A stretch of DNA of 64,000 nucleotides from NCBI RefSeq assembly GCF_036002945.1, contig NZ_CP108529.1, positions 1,736,001 to 1,800,000 on the forward strand, in the 5' to 3' direction. The notes below the pieces were generated by a model. That model made no database searches, was not told the DNA's origin, and worked only from the letters and a program-made list of their open reading frames with translations. A program made the position numbers and the translations under genes. Every line of letters starts with the position of its first letter. The first letter of the stretch is position 1. Positions 16,267 to 25,103 of this stretch are shown here, one piece after another. Source of the DNA: Streptomyces sp. NBC_01224 (lineage in GTDB: Bacteria; Actinomycetota; Actinomycetes; Streptomycetales; Streptomycetaceae).

Positions 16267-18735
16267 CTACTTGCTTCTGAGGTCGTTTGCGCAACGCAAT
16301 TGCGGCGAACGGGTAAACCGATCGGGGTTGCCTGAGAACTCCGTGGTGACTGAAATCGACGCCCGCTCGCCCGGAAGCAGAGTGAGGAGCATGTCGCCAG
16401 CGACAGCCGCGGGGTCGATTCGATCTGCGAAGAGCGAAACGTCCCGCAGTAGGCTCTTCGCTTCGATGTCGATGCGGTAGCCGTTCGGTTCGGCGATGAC
16501 GGCCGCCGAGTAGACGGGCTCCGGGTACTCGAGGTTCTTGTCGGCGTCGAAGTACCAGGTGGCCCGGTATCCGTCGGCGTCGGCGACAATGAGTTCGCGG
16601 GCGGGGTTTACTGCCTCGCTGACGGTCGGCTCGAGTGCGAGACGGGCGACTGATCTGCCCTCGACCGTGCATTCGACGTGCTGCGTGGCCGATTCGGCTC
16701 CGTCGAAGCTCATCCGACACACGCTTGCAGTCACATCCCATGGCTCGTCGCGCTCGTTGATCGCCACCAGCTGAAGCGCCGCACCGAGCGGCTGCACGGT
16801 AAGAAGCCGGTCAGCGTAGGCATTCCGAAGCGCGTACCACGACGGCTTGAGTCGGGATGCGCTGTCGACGACAGACCACGACAGCGCCGGCCAGCAGTCA
16901 TTGAGCTGCCACAACACTGTCCCCGCACACAGCGGTGCCAGCGACCGGAAATGCTCGACGCCTGTGGTGATGGCCCTCGCCTGGTTGAGCTGTGTCGCGA
17001 ACAACCAGTCGTCGAACCCATCCAGATCGCCGAAGTGGGCGTCGAGTCCCCTCTGCAGCTTGAGCTCGCCGTCCGCGGCCTTCTGGTGGTGCTGCAGTGT
17101 TGCCGAGTGTCGGCTCAGTTCAGCCTCTCCGACCGAATCGAGGAGCGTGCGATACGCGGCGGGTGCCTGATAGCCGAACTCCGCCACGAACCGTGGTCGC
17201 AGATCGCGATAGGCGAGGTAGTCCTCGGAGTTCCATACTTCCCAGGCGTGTGACGTGCCGTGCGCCGAGTCGTTCGGGTGCACGTCGGGGCTGCCGGAGT
17301 ACGGGCTGTTCGGCCAGTATGGCCGAGTCGGGTCGAGCTCGGCCAGCCACTGCGGGAGGAGCTCCATCCAGTACCGCTCGCCCCAGTCACGATCGCCGAG
17401 CACCGGCTTCCACTCCCAGTCCTGGTAGCCCCAGAGCGTCTCGTTGCCGCCGAACCAGAGCGCCAGGCTCGGATGCGAGGCGAGGCGCACGACGTTCTCG
17501 CGCACCTCCGAATCGACCTCCCCGATGAGCTCGGGGGTCTCGGGGTAGGCAGCGCATGCGAACAAGAAGTCTTGAGCAATCAGGAGGCCCAACTGATCGG
17601 CGACATCGTAGAATTCCTCCGCCTCGTAATTTCCTCCGCCCCACACGCGCACGAAATTGACGTTCGCCGCCGCCGCCTGCTCGAGGCGCTCGCGGTACTC
17701 CCGTCGGCCTACCCTGGTGGGAAAGCAATCGTCGGGAATCCAGTTGACACCGCGCGCGAAGACACGCACACCGTTCACCACGATCGTGAATGGAGATCCC
17801 TCGGCGTCCGGTTCTGATTCGATCTCCACGGTGCGGAAGCCGATTTTCCTCTCCCAGCGGTCGATCGGCCGGCCCGACCGATCGACGAGGGTGATGGTGA
17901 GGTCATAGCGCGCGGCCTCGCCGTATCCACGTGGCCACCACAGCTCAGGCGACGCAACCTCCGCCCGAACGGTGACGGCGTTCTCGACGCCGTTCACCGG
18001 GAACGACAGAACACTCTCGCCGAGCTCGAGCAGGAGGCTGAGCCCGGCGGAGTCGGCGCCCGGCTGTCGAAGCAGTTCCACCTGAGCGGCAACAGCGCCG
18101 ACGCCGCCCTCGACTGTGACGGTGGGAACGACCGTTCCGATCCGCGCTGCGCTCCAGATCTCAATGGCAACGGGTTTCCAGATTCCCGCGGTGACGAGTG
18201 TCGGGCCCCAATCCCAGCCGAAGTTGCTCGCAGTCTTCCTGATGAACGGGTACGGCTCGTCGTAGGGATTCGGCAGCGGCCCGATCTCGTCGCAGCGCGC
18301 AAGCGCTCGCGCGTAGGGTGACTGGAAGCGCACCTCGAGCAGGTCTGCGTTTCCCGTGAGCTTGTTCGTCACATCGATGCGCAAGCTCGTGAACATTGAT
18401 GTCGTCTCGCCGATCAGGGTGCCGTTCAGCCGCACTTCAGCGAAGGTGTCGAGACCCTGGAAGTGCAGCTCGATGCGCCCGTTCTCCGCGGTCACCGCGG
18501 GCAGCTCGCAGCGGTAGATCCAGTTGCTGTGTCCGATCCAGTCGGTCAGGCGCTCGTTGTCGCCGATGTATGGGTCGGCGATGAGCCCGGCCGCAAGCAA
18601 ATCGGTGTGTACAGAACCGGGAACGGTGGCGGGGACGCCGCTGACATCGATACCGGCTCCCGAGTGGGTCGCAGGCTCCCTACTCACCGTCCAGGAGTCC
18701 GAGAGGGGAATCGTCGTGCGCACGCCTTTCGTCAT
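16267..18735 (-). CDS. Glycoside hydrolase family 2, beta-mannosidase-like
   Basis: An 822-residue GH2 enzyme with the usual order: N-terminal sugar-binding jelly roll (about 1-190, including GWDWGPTLVTAGIWKPVAIE), an immunoglobulin-like domain (about 200-310), the TIM barrel (about 320-620) and C-terminal beta domains. The acid/base Glu is about residue 432 in WFGGNETLWG and the nucleophile Glu about residue 519 in FVAEFGYQAP, the beta-mannosidase arrangement. It lacks a signal peptide, so it acts on imported oligosaccharides. It overlaps the upstream oxidoreductase gene by 4 bp (ATGA), indicating translational coupling. Beta-mannosidase is the best guess; other GH2 specificities are possible. 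Confidence 0.88.
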   Translation of the reverse strand: MTKGVRTTIPLSDSWTVSREPATHSGAGIDVSGVPATVPGSVHTDLLAAGLIADPYIGDNERLTDWIGHSNWIYRCELPAVTAENGRIELHFQGLDTFAEVRLNGTLIGETTSMFTSLRIDVTNKLTGNADLLEVRFQSPYARALARCDEIGPLPNPYDEPYPFIRKTASNFGWDWGPTLVTAGIWKPVAIEIWSAARIGTVVPTVTVEGGVGAVAAQVELLRQPGADSAGLSLLLELGESVLSFPVNGVENAVTVRAEVASPELWWPRGYGEAARYDLTITLVDRSGRPIDRWERKIGFRTVEIESEPDAEGSPFTIVVNGVRVFARGVNWIPDDCFPTRVGRREYRERLEQAAAANVNFVRVWGGGNYEAEEFYDVADQLGLLIAQDFLFACAAYPETPELIGEVDSEVRENVVRLASHPSLALWFGGNETLWGYQDWEWKPVLGDRDWGERYWMELLPQWLAELDPTRPYWPNSPYSGSPDVHPNDSAHGTSHAWEVWNSEDYLAYRDLRPRFVAEFGYQAPAAYRTLLDSVGEAELSRHSATLQHHQKAADGELKLQRGLDAHFGDLDGFDDWLFATQLNQARAITTGVEHFRSLAPLCAGTVLWQLNDCWPALSWSVVDSASRLKPSWYALRNAYADRLLTVQPLGAALQLVAINERDEPWDVTASVCRMSFDGAESATQHVECTVEGRSVARLALEPTVSEAVNPARELIVADADGYRATWYFDADKNLEYPEPVYSAAVIAEPNGYRIDIEAKSLLRDVSLFADRIDPAAVAGDMLLTLLPGERASISVTTEFSGNPDRFTRSPQLRCANDLRSK

Positions 18736-20327
18736 CGTGTGTTCCTCGTTCTGATGTCATCCGGCCACGCGAGCGGAATGCCGAGCCGGGTGGTGAGCAG
18801 GGACTGGAAGTCCGCGAGATGAATCTCGCTTGATCTCACCCCGCTCGGCGTCCGGCCGTTGGTGATGCAGTAGGCGAGCAGGGCGCCCGCGGCCTCGCCG
18901 ATGCTCCACTCGACAGGGTGGAGGCGGTATGCGCCGTTCGTCACGTGTGTCGTGCCGATGTTCTTGTTCGCCGCGAGCACGTTTCGCACCCGCACCGGGA
19001 TCAACGCGCCCATCGGTATCTGGAACGGGTGGCAGGCGACATCCACATAGCTGCGGCCGGCGGCCGTCGGATGCAGGTCGATTCTGTATCCCCCGATTCC
19101 CACAGTGTCGCGGAAGATCGCGGAACCCCGCCCTTCGGTGGCGTCGAGCCCGATGTGCTGCTCCAAGACCGTGAATTCGGCGGCGATCCGCCGTGATTCG
19201 CGCACGTAGATGGCCTTGGCCAGCCCGTCGGCCGTGCCCATGATGTCGGGGCGGAGGCGCAGCTCGGGGTAGCCGGTCCCACCGTCGTGCCGAGGCGCCT
19301 CGGTTTGCAGCCAGTACAAGAACGACAACGACAACTCTTTGGACCGCTCCATGGCTGTCGTATCGACGGCCGAGTCACTCGTGATGACCGGGGCTTCCCA
19401 GTAGTCGGTCTGGGGCCAGTTGACGAGCGTCACGTCGTTGCCAGTGAACGACGTATCGAACTGTCTCTTGGCGAGAATTCGACGGTAGCGCCAGAGGTCC
19501 TTCTGCGAATCGTCGTCAGGGTCCCCGTCGAAAATGCGTCGGACGCGTGGTTCGAGGGTCTGAGGATCGAGATCTGTCCACGAGAGCTGCGGGCCGGGCC
19601 AGAATGAATCACGGTTGCGTTTCCAGTGCTCGAAACGCTCCGGACGATCGACGGTGTGGTCCTCACCCGGCCGGTACTCGAGTGCGAAACACCACGATGG
19701 GGCCTGCTGGTCGCGGTAGTCCGCGTGCTCCGAAGCGTTCGGTTCACCGGTGTCGTCGCGGCTCTCGGCCCCGATCACGTGCTCGATCCCGGCAAGGGGG
19801 AGCAGATCGCCGAACTCCGTCGCGTCGATGAAGTAGGGGGCACGAATGACGACCCTGTTCCCGCTCGCATCCGCCACGGTCGCAGAGAGCACGCGGTCGC
19901 AGTCACCCTCGACTGCGACGGGTGCGTGGTGGAGGAGCACGGTGAGAAGACCTGCAGCTCGCGCGGGGGCCAGCAACTCGTCAATCGCGGCGACGGCGAC
20001 TCTTGGCTCATGGCAGAGGTCACTGACGAAGCCCAAACCGGGGTTCAAGAGCGGGTCTGCGGCTGCGTTCGCCCTCAACGGGTAGGCGCGCTTGTAGTAG
20101 TCGCGGATTCGGTTGCGAAGGGTGCGGTAGGTGGTGCTTGAGCGGGTCTCGATCCACGGATGCTCGTCCGGCGGGACTGCCTGTGACGTCATCTGGCCGC
20201 CGAGCCAATCTGTTGCCTCTGTGAGCACGACTGTTCGTCCGAGGGCGGTCGCAGTCAGGGCCGCGGCAACTCCCCCGAGGCCACCGCCGATGACGGCGAC
20301 GTCCGCTGAGATCTCCCGCTCACTCAA
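18732..20327 (-). CDS. FAD-dependent oxidoreductase (FAD_oxidored, PF12831 type)
   Basis: A 531-residue flavoprotein. The N-terminal Rossmann fold has the dinucleotide motif VAVIGGGLGGVAAALTATAL followed by VVLTEATDWLGGQMTSQAVP, typical of the FAD_oxidored group found in sugar-utilisation clusters. A further conserved region is FIDATEFGDLLPLAG, and the C-terminal block RNVLAANKNIGTTHVTNGAY closes the FAD site. The oxidised substrate is unknown; a sugar hydroxyl or keto-sugar intermediate is plausible from its neighbours. It is first in the minus-strand operon with the GH2 and ARH-fold genes. A palindrome at 20465-20478 in its upstream region matches one in front of the ABC importer. Confidence 0.85.
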   Translation of the reverse strand: MSEREISADVAVIGGGLGGVAAALTATALGRTVVLTEATDWLGGQMTSQAVPPDEHPWIETRSSTTYRTLRNRIRDYYKRAYPLRANAAADPLLNPGLGFVSDLCHEPRVAVAAIDELLAPARAAGLLTVLLHHAPVAVEGDCDRVLSATVADASGNRVVIRAPYFIDATEFGDLLPLAGIEHVIGAESRDDTGEPNASEHADYRDQQAPSWCFALEYRPGEDHTVDRPERFEHWKRNRDSFWPGPQLSWTDLDPQTLEPRVRRIFDGDPDDDSQKDLWRYRRILAKRQFDTSFTGNDVTLVNWPQTDYWEAPVITSDSAVDTTAMERSKELSLSFLYWLQTEAPRHDGGTGYPELRLRPDIMGTADGLAKAIYVRESRRIAAEFTVLEQHIGLDATEGRGSAIFRDTVGIGGYRIDLHPTAAGRSYVDVACHPFQIPMGALIPVRVRNVLAANKNIGTTHVTNGAYRLHPVEWSIGEAAGALLAYCITNGRTPSGVRSSEIHLADFQSLLTTRLGIPLAWPDDIRTRNTR

Positions 20328-20619
20328 CGCTCTTCCCCTTCGACACGTGGCCGCCTGCCAACGGGATTGGTCAGGGGTTCACGGGTGTCCCGTCGGTTGT
20401 TGTGATGGGCTGCTTGTGTCGACGTCACTGTTTTTGACTCCTCCTGGCGTCATCAGTCTCTCTACTGATGCGTATCAGACTAGACCACGGTGTGAGCGAA
20501 TCGCCTCCCTCTTCGCGTTTTCGCGTGACGGGTGTCGGCGTACCCGTGAACGTCCCCACCCGCGAACGGCTGAAAGGTGACAGTTGTTGACACGGTGAGA
20601 CCTCCTGCCCGGCACTCCG
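20328..20619. other. Upstream region of the minus-strand glycan operon
   Basis: About 290 bp without a gene, carrying the palindrome annotated at 20465-20478. It is comparatively A/T-rich around 20400-20480 (for example TCACTGTTTTTGACTCCTCC), as expected for a promoter region. Confidence 0.45.
20465..20478. promoter_or_regulatory. Probable LacI-family operator 1
   Basis: CTGATGCGTATCAG has perfect CTGAT/ATCAG arms around four central bases. On the minus strand it reads CTGATACGCATCAG, which differs at one position from CTGTTACGCATCAG at 22414-22427. It lies 138 bp upstream of the oxidoreductase start. Confidence 0.7.
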
Positions 20620-21220
20620 TTGCTCGGCCGTTTCGGGTGGAGGAAGGGGCTTGCGACGGTCTTGGCTCCGCATCGCTGGTCGGAACTGCGCCGCTTCCGT
20701 GGCCTGTTGGAGTCCGGCACGATCGGCCTGTCGGAGATCGCCGGGGAGACGGGGCTGGACCGGAAGACGGTCCGCAAGTACCTCTCGGCACCGCGGCCAA
20801 AGACGCCTGCTCGCCGGTCGCCGAACACGCACATTGCCGTCGCCCTCGCGGACTGCCGGGCCGGGTACCGAGCTACTTCACCGGCCTCGACGACGTGGTC
20901 CGCAACCTCAAGGCCGCCGAGGCCGCCGGGCGGCTGACCAACAACAAGCTCGGCGCTCACCTGCGGCCGAGCGTCCTCGTTGGCGACGAGGTTGGCTACC
21001 AGCCCCTCGAAGGAGGCAGAGGCGAACCTGGCCTTCCAGGTGATCTCGAAACGTCAGGAAAAGGGCTCGATCATCCTGATGTCGAACAAGACGTCAGCGA
21101 GTGGGGGCCAGGTCTTCGGCGGCGAAGTCGTCGCCACCGCGATCTCGACCGGATCCTGCACCGCCGTGAAGCGATCTCCGTCAACAGCCCCAACTGCCGG
21201 CTCAAGAACCGCCTCAGGGC
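20620..21220 (+). pseudogene. IS21-family istA/istB relic
   Basis: An IstA-like HTH segment (RWSELRRFRGLLESGTIGLS and ETGLDRKTVRKYLSAP) is joined to pieces of the IstB ATPase in two frames: YFTGLDDVVRNLKAAEAAGR with LRPSVLVGDEVGYQPLE (Walker B), then EAEANLAFQVISKRQEKGSI with VFGGEVVATAI, and ISVNSPNCRLKNRL. Large parts of IstA, including its DDE domain, and the Walker A part of IstB are gone. It sits between the minus-strand operon promoter and the lacI gene, so it did not destroy a cluster gene. Confidence 0.7.
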
Positions 21221-21332
21221 AAACGAGCGAGAGAATGAAGCGGCCTGGCAGCTGGGGACATTCGTCCGGACACAACTGGGCAGGAAAGTCCGTACGCCAA
21301 CAACGGGCGGCGCGCGGGAGCTCGTCCGTGCG

Positions 21333-22349
21333 TCAACCCCGAGGCTTGTCGAACGTGTCGTCCTTGAGCGGGAGGCACGGTAGCAAGCGGTGTGTCGGGC
21401 TGTCGACACCGTCGAGGACGCTCACGAGAAGCTGCACAGCCTCCGCGCCGAGCTGCCGTCTGGGTGCCGCGAGCGTTGTCCACTGTCTTGTTGTGTCGCC
21501 GGCTGCTTCCGAAAGTGCGACGACCGAGAGGTCGCGAGGAATCGCCAGACGTTGACTGTCAGCGAGCGTGGTGACCCAACGCAGTTGCGGAGACTCCTCG
21601 GCGAACACGGCGGTCGCTCCACGCAAGTCGAAGGAAGCGGCGTCATGTTGCGCGGTCTCAATCACACGGGCGCGCAGTCGGTGCCGCGCCATCGCCTGGT
21701 GGTACCCCTCGCGCCTCGCCGTGGTCGCCTCGAATCTCACGTCGTCCTCGAGGTAGGCGATCTCGGTGTGCCCGAGCGTGATGAGCTTCTCGACGGCGTT
21801 GTACACACCCGCCTCGTAGTCGGGGCTGACGAACGGGATGTCGACGCCCTCGATCGTTCTCCGACCGATGTGAACGAAGGGATAGCCGCTTTCCGCCAGG
21901 CGCTCGAGTTCGCTTCGCTCCCTGTCGAGACCGAGCAAGATCGTCCCATCGGCAACAGAGAGTTGGGAAGCGCCCTTGACGAAGAGGGGGCGCCTTCCTG
22001 TCGCGCTGTCTGTGGCAGTGAAGAGCAACAGGTTGTAGCCATCGAGCACCGCCTGCTCCTCGATCCCGACCAGGAACTCGTGGTAGAAGTTCATCTGGCT
22101 AATGGGAAAGATCGGTTCAAAAGTGTGCACGCCGATGAGCCGGTTGCGTGCTCCTCGCAGCTGACGAGCCGCGGCACTCGGCACGTAGCCGAGTGCTTCA
22201 ACCGCAGCCATCACCTTGTCCCGAGTCTCCTGGGCGATGCCGTAACGATCGCCACTGCCGGTGATCACGGAGGACACGGTCGCCTGGGATACGCCAGCAA
22301 GTCGGGCGATGTCGGCTTGGCGCACTGGTCGCTTCGGTTTGTTTGCCAT
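21333..22349 (-). CDS. LacI-family transcriptional regulator
   Basis: A 338-residue LacI/GalR repressor. The HTH reads RQADIARLAGVSQATVSSVI, then the hinge helix PSAAARQLRGARNRLIGVHT, and a periplasmic-binding-protein-like sensor domain follows (FYHEFLVGIEEQAVLDGYNL, DGTILLGLDRE, FVHIGRRTIEGVDIPFVSPD). Length is standard. It is divergent from the ABC importer operon; the 260 bp between them holds the palindrome CTGTTACGCATCAG, repeated with one change before the oxidoreductase operon. The likely role is sugar-inducible repression of both operons and of itself. Confidence 0.9.
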   Translation of the reverse strand: MANKPKRPVRQADIARLAGVSQATVSSVITGSGDRYGIAQETRDKVMAAVEALGYVPSAAARQLRGARNRLIGVHTFEPIFPISQMNFYHEFLVGIEEQAVLDGYNLLLFTATDSATGRRPLFVKGASQLSVADGTILLGLDRERSELERLAESGYPFVHIGRRTIEGVDIPFVSPDYEAGVYNAVEKLITLGHTEIAYLEDDVRFEATTARREGYHQAMARHRLRARVIETAQHDAASFDLRGATAVFAEESPQLRWVTTLADSQRLAIPRDLSVVALSEAAGDTTRQWTTLAAPRRQLGAEAVQLLVSVLDGVDSPTHRLLPCLPLKDDTFDKPRG

Positions 22350-22413
22350 GCCTCGACACTAACGGCTGCCTCTCAGGTTTCGAACCTTGACTTTGCTTGC
22401 TCCTGCTGATTTT

Positions 22414-22427
22414 CTGTTACGCATCAG
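22414..22427. promoter_or_regulatory. Probable LacI-family operator 2
   Basis: CTGTTACGCATCAG lies in the divergent lacI-permease promoter, 65 bp from the lacI start and about 180 bp from the permease start. It matches operator 1 (minus-strand reading) at 13 of 14 positions. Confidence 0.7.
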
Positions 22428-22609
22428 ATCAGGCGGAATCGGGGCGATGAAGCGCGATCGGACGAGAACTGGGCAATGCCGCTCGAGCCGTTTTCTGCTT
22501 GCGGCTGCGCCCGCGCCTCCGACGACGCGGTGCTGAGTCGGACCGTGTGAACGTGGGACGCAGCGGAGCACTTCGCCCGTCTCGCAGGGAGTGCGATGGT
22601 GGAACTCTG

Positions 22610-23611
22610 GTGAGCAGAGCCAAGACGAAGACAAGAGCCGGCAGTCGAGAAGACGAACGTCAGATCGCCGCGCTGGTCCAATCGCGGCGCCCACGGTGGC
22701 AGTCGCGGGAACGCCTCGTTGGTACTTTCATGGCGCTGCCGTCGCTGATCCCACTCGTGCTGTTCGCGTTGCTTCCCGTCGCGTATGTGGTGTTCCTGAG
22801 CTTCACGCGGTACAACGGCGTGACGTCACCCCAGTGGATCGGCCTGGACAACTACCAACTCATGTTCAAGGACCAGTCCTGGTGGCAGGCGGTTCTGATC
22901 ACCTTGGTTTTCGCTGTCGGACAGATCGTGATCGGGCTTCCGCTCTCATTGCTTCTGGCCATGGTGCTCAACAGCGGGATCAAAGGGATGGGACTGTTTC
23001 GGGGGCTCTTCTTCCTGCCCTATGTCATATCCATTGCCATCATCGGCATCGTGTTCTACTTTCTCCTCCGGCCCGACAACGGGGTGATCAACGGGATACT
23101 CCAAGCGCTGAACTTGCTCTCGACTGACGTCGATTGGCTGGGCAGCCAGGGAACGGCCCTCGCGAGCCTGGTCCTTGTCGGGGTATGGTCGAACTTCGGA
23201 ATCAACATGGTGTTCTTCCTCGTTGCGTTGCAGACGGTTTCGAAAGACCTTCTGGAGAGCGCCCAGCTGGATGGCGCGAATGCGATCCAACGGTTCCGGC
23301 ACGTTTCACTGCCGCTGCTCGCGCCCATCACTCGCGTCGTCGTCGTGCTCTCGATCGTCTTCTCCCTTCGTTCATTCGACCTCGTGAAGACGCTCACCGA
23401 TGGGGGGCCGGCCGGTCAGACTGACGTCATGTACACCTACCTTTTCGACTATTTCTTCGGCACCGACCGCGGGAGCCAGTACGGGTATGCGTCTGCACTC
23501 GCCGTCGTCGCCAGCATCATTGCGGCGATCGTGTCACTCGTGTACATGGCGGTGTCCCGTGACAGGGCGGCACGGGAACAGACCGCGACAGCCAAGAAAG
23601 GCAAGCGATGA
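22610..23611 (+). CDS. Sugar ABC transporter permease (MalF/UgpA type)
   Basis: A 333-residue permease with a charged N-terminus and about six membrane helices starting at MALPSLIPLVLFALLPVAYV. The EAA loop that contacts the ATPase reads LLESAQLDGANAIQRFRHVS with the downstream LPLLAPITR. GTG 22610 follows GGTGGA at a suitable distance; in-frame ATG codons further upstream have no ribosome site. It is first of four overlapping genes. No ATP-binding gene is in the operon, so it would rely on a shared MsiK-like ATPase, usual in Streptomyces for this importer class. Confidence 0.9.
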   Translation: MSRAKTKTRAGSREDERQIAALVQSRRPRWQSRERLVGTFMALPSLIPLVLFALLPVAYVVFLSFTRYNGVTSPQWIGLDNYQLMFKDQSWWQAVLITLVFAVGQIVIGLPLSLLLAMVLNSGIKGMGLFRGLFFLPYVISIAIIGIVFYFLLRPDNGVINGILQALNLLSTDVDWLGSQGTALASLVLVGVWSNFGINMVFFLVALQTVSKDLLESAQLDGANAIQRFRHVSLPLLAPITRVVVVLSIVFSLRSFDLVKTLTDGGPAGQTDVMYTYLFDYFFGTDRGSQYGYASALAVVASIIAAIVSLVYMAVSRDRAAREQTATAKKGKR

Positions 23612-24459
23612 GTCGTCGAAAGACCTCAAGAGCCGCACTGCGACTGCTTGTCTACCTGTTCCTGACCACGGTTGCGATCATCACGCTCGTCCCTTTGGTC
23701 TATGCATTCTTCGCGTCATTCAAACCGTCAGCTGAGATTCTGACGAGTGGCTCGCAGCTCTTCCCGACCACATGGACGCTCGACAACTACGTGCGCGCGT
23801 GGGAGAAGGGCGGCTTCAGTCAGTACCTCCTCAACTCTGTGGTCGTTGCAGCCGGTGTTGTCGGAATCGACATCTTCGCCTCTTCCATGCTCGGCTACCT
23901 CCTGGCCAGACGAGCCGTTCCCTTCCATCGTACGATCTTCGCCGTGATGTCATTCACGCTCTTCGTCGGCGTGGGCACAGCCACTCTCTATCCGCGGCTC
24001 GAGATCGCGCAGATCCTGGGCGTCGACAACCTCCTCGGCGTCATTCTTGTTGAGCTCTCCGGTATTGGGATCATTCACGTGTTCCTCATCCGAGCATTCT
24101 GCGAGAGTTTGCCGATCGAGCTTGAGGAAGCCGGCCGGCTGGACGGCCTCGGGCTCTTCGGGGTGTACTCGCGGCTTGCACTGCCGCTCATGCGCCCGAT
24201 TCTCGCAACGACCGGGGTCCTCGCATTCCAGGAAGCATGGAACAACTTCCAGATTCCGTATGTGTTCACGATCAGCGATCAAGAGCTCAGGACGCTGGTG
24301 GTGGGCGTGTTCGCACTCAGGAGCACCTCGGAGGGAACGCAGGCGTACGACCTGATGCTTGCCGGAGCGATGCTGATCGTCGTGCCCATCGTCATCCTCT
24401 TCTTCGTTTTCCAACGCTTCTTCATCCAGGGGATGACCGAGGGGAGCGTCAAGGGATGA
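23608..24459 (+). CDS. Sugar ABC transporter permease (MalG/UgpE type)
   Basis: A 283-residue inner-membrane permease with six predicted helices, the first at LLVYLFLTTVAIITLVPLVY. The EAA loop is IELEEAGRLDGLGLFGVYSR followed by LALPLMRP. It overlaps the preceding permease by 4 bp (ATGA), so the two partners of the channel heterodimer are translationally coupled. The substrate is set by the binding protein two genes downstream. Confidence 0.9.
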   Translation: MSRRKTSRAALRLLVYLFLTTVAIITLVPLVYAFFASFKPSAEILTSGSQLFPTTWTLDNYVRAWEKGGFSQYLLNSVVVAAGVVGIDIFASSMLGYLLARRAVPFHRTIFAVMSFTLFVGVGTATLYPRLEIAQILGVDNLLGVILVELSGIGIIHVFLIRAFCESLPIELEEAGRLDGLGLFGVYSRLALPLMRPILATTGVLAFQEAWNNFQIPYVFTISDQELRTLVVGVFALRSTSEGTQAYDLMLAGAMLIVVPIVILFFVFQRFFIQGMTEGSVKG

Positions 24460-25103
24460 ATCGCTCAGTGATCGTCGGCGGGATCGCCAGAGCGTGTTCA
24501 ATTTTCAGCTCGCTTGCCTGGCTCACCGTGCTCTGGGCACTCTGCTCGTTGCCTCTCGTCACCACCCCATTCGCAACGGTGGCACTCTACGACGGTGCAA
24601 CACGTCTGCTGGACGGCGACGGACCGAGCTGGCGTCGATTCCTGTTCACTATGTGGAACCGGGCCACGACGACCATCTTCGCCATGGCGTTCATCGGGAT
24701 ACCCGGTGCGCTGACACTGAGCCTTGCATGGCTGGCGCGAAGCGGGGCAGGCCCCGCGGCATCCGGCGCCGCTCTGGCCGCAACGGCTGTCACGGCCGTG
24801 TTGATGGCGGTCGCCCCCGTCGCATGCCTCACCGCACCCACGCCGGAGGGGGTTATTCGACAGATCGGAGTCCTGGCCGTGACCCGGCCGATCCGCACTG
24901 TCGCCGCACTCACCCCCTGGGCGGCATCCTTGATCATCTTCACGATCTGCCCGCCACAGCTCGTCATCATCTTCGCGTTCGTCGCCATCAGCCTCGGCGC
25001 TGTCGGCAGCGTGGCGATACTCATCCCCGGCCGTACGGGGCCAAGCCCTCGAATATTCGTCCGGACAATCCCGCAATACACACCAAAGGGAATCACGCAA
25101 TGA
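24456..25103 (+). CDS. YesL-like (DUF624) membrane protein
   Basis: A 215-residue integral membrane protein with about five hydrophobic helices. The N-terminus (SSLAWLTVLWALCSLPLVTT, then FATVALYDGATRLLDGDG) and middle (WRRFLFTMWNRATTTIFAMA) resemble the YesL/DUF624 family, which occurs in carbohydrate-uptake operons such as the Bacillus yes locus. The biochemical role is unknown; a helper of the importer or a sensor is possible. It overlaps the upstream permease by 4 bp and the downstream binding-protein gene by 4 bp. Family membership is judged by topology, the SLPLVTTP motif and context. Confidence 0.7.
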   Translation: MNRSVIVGGIARACSIFSSLAWLTVLWALCSLPLVTTPFATVALYDGATRLLDGDGPSWRRFLFTMWNRATTTIFAMAFIGIPGALTLSLAWLARSGAGPAASGAALAATAVTAVLMAVAPVACLTAPTPEGVIRQIGVLAVTRPIRTVAALTPWAASLIIFTICPPQLVIIFAFVAISLGAVGSVAILIPGRTGPSPRIFVRTIPQYTPKGITQ

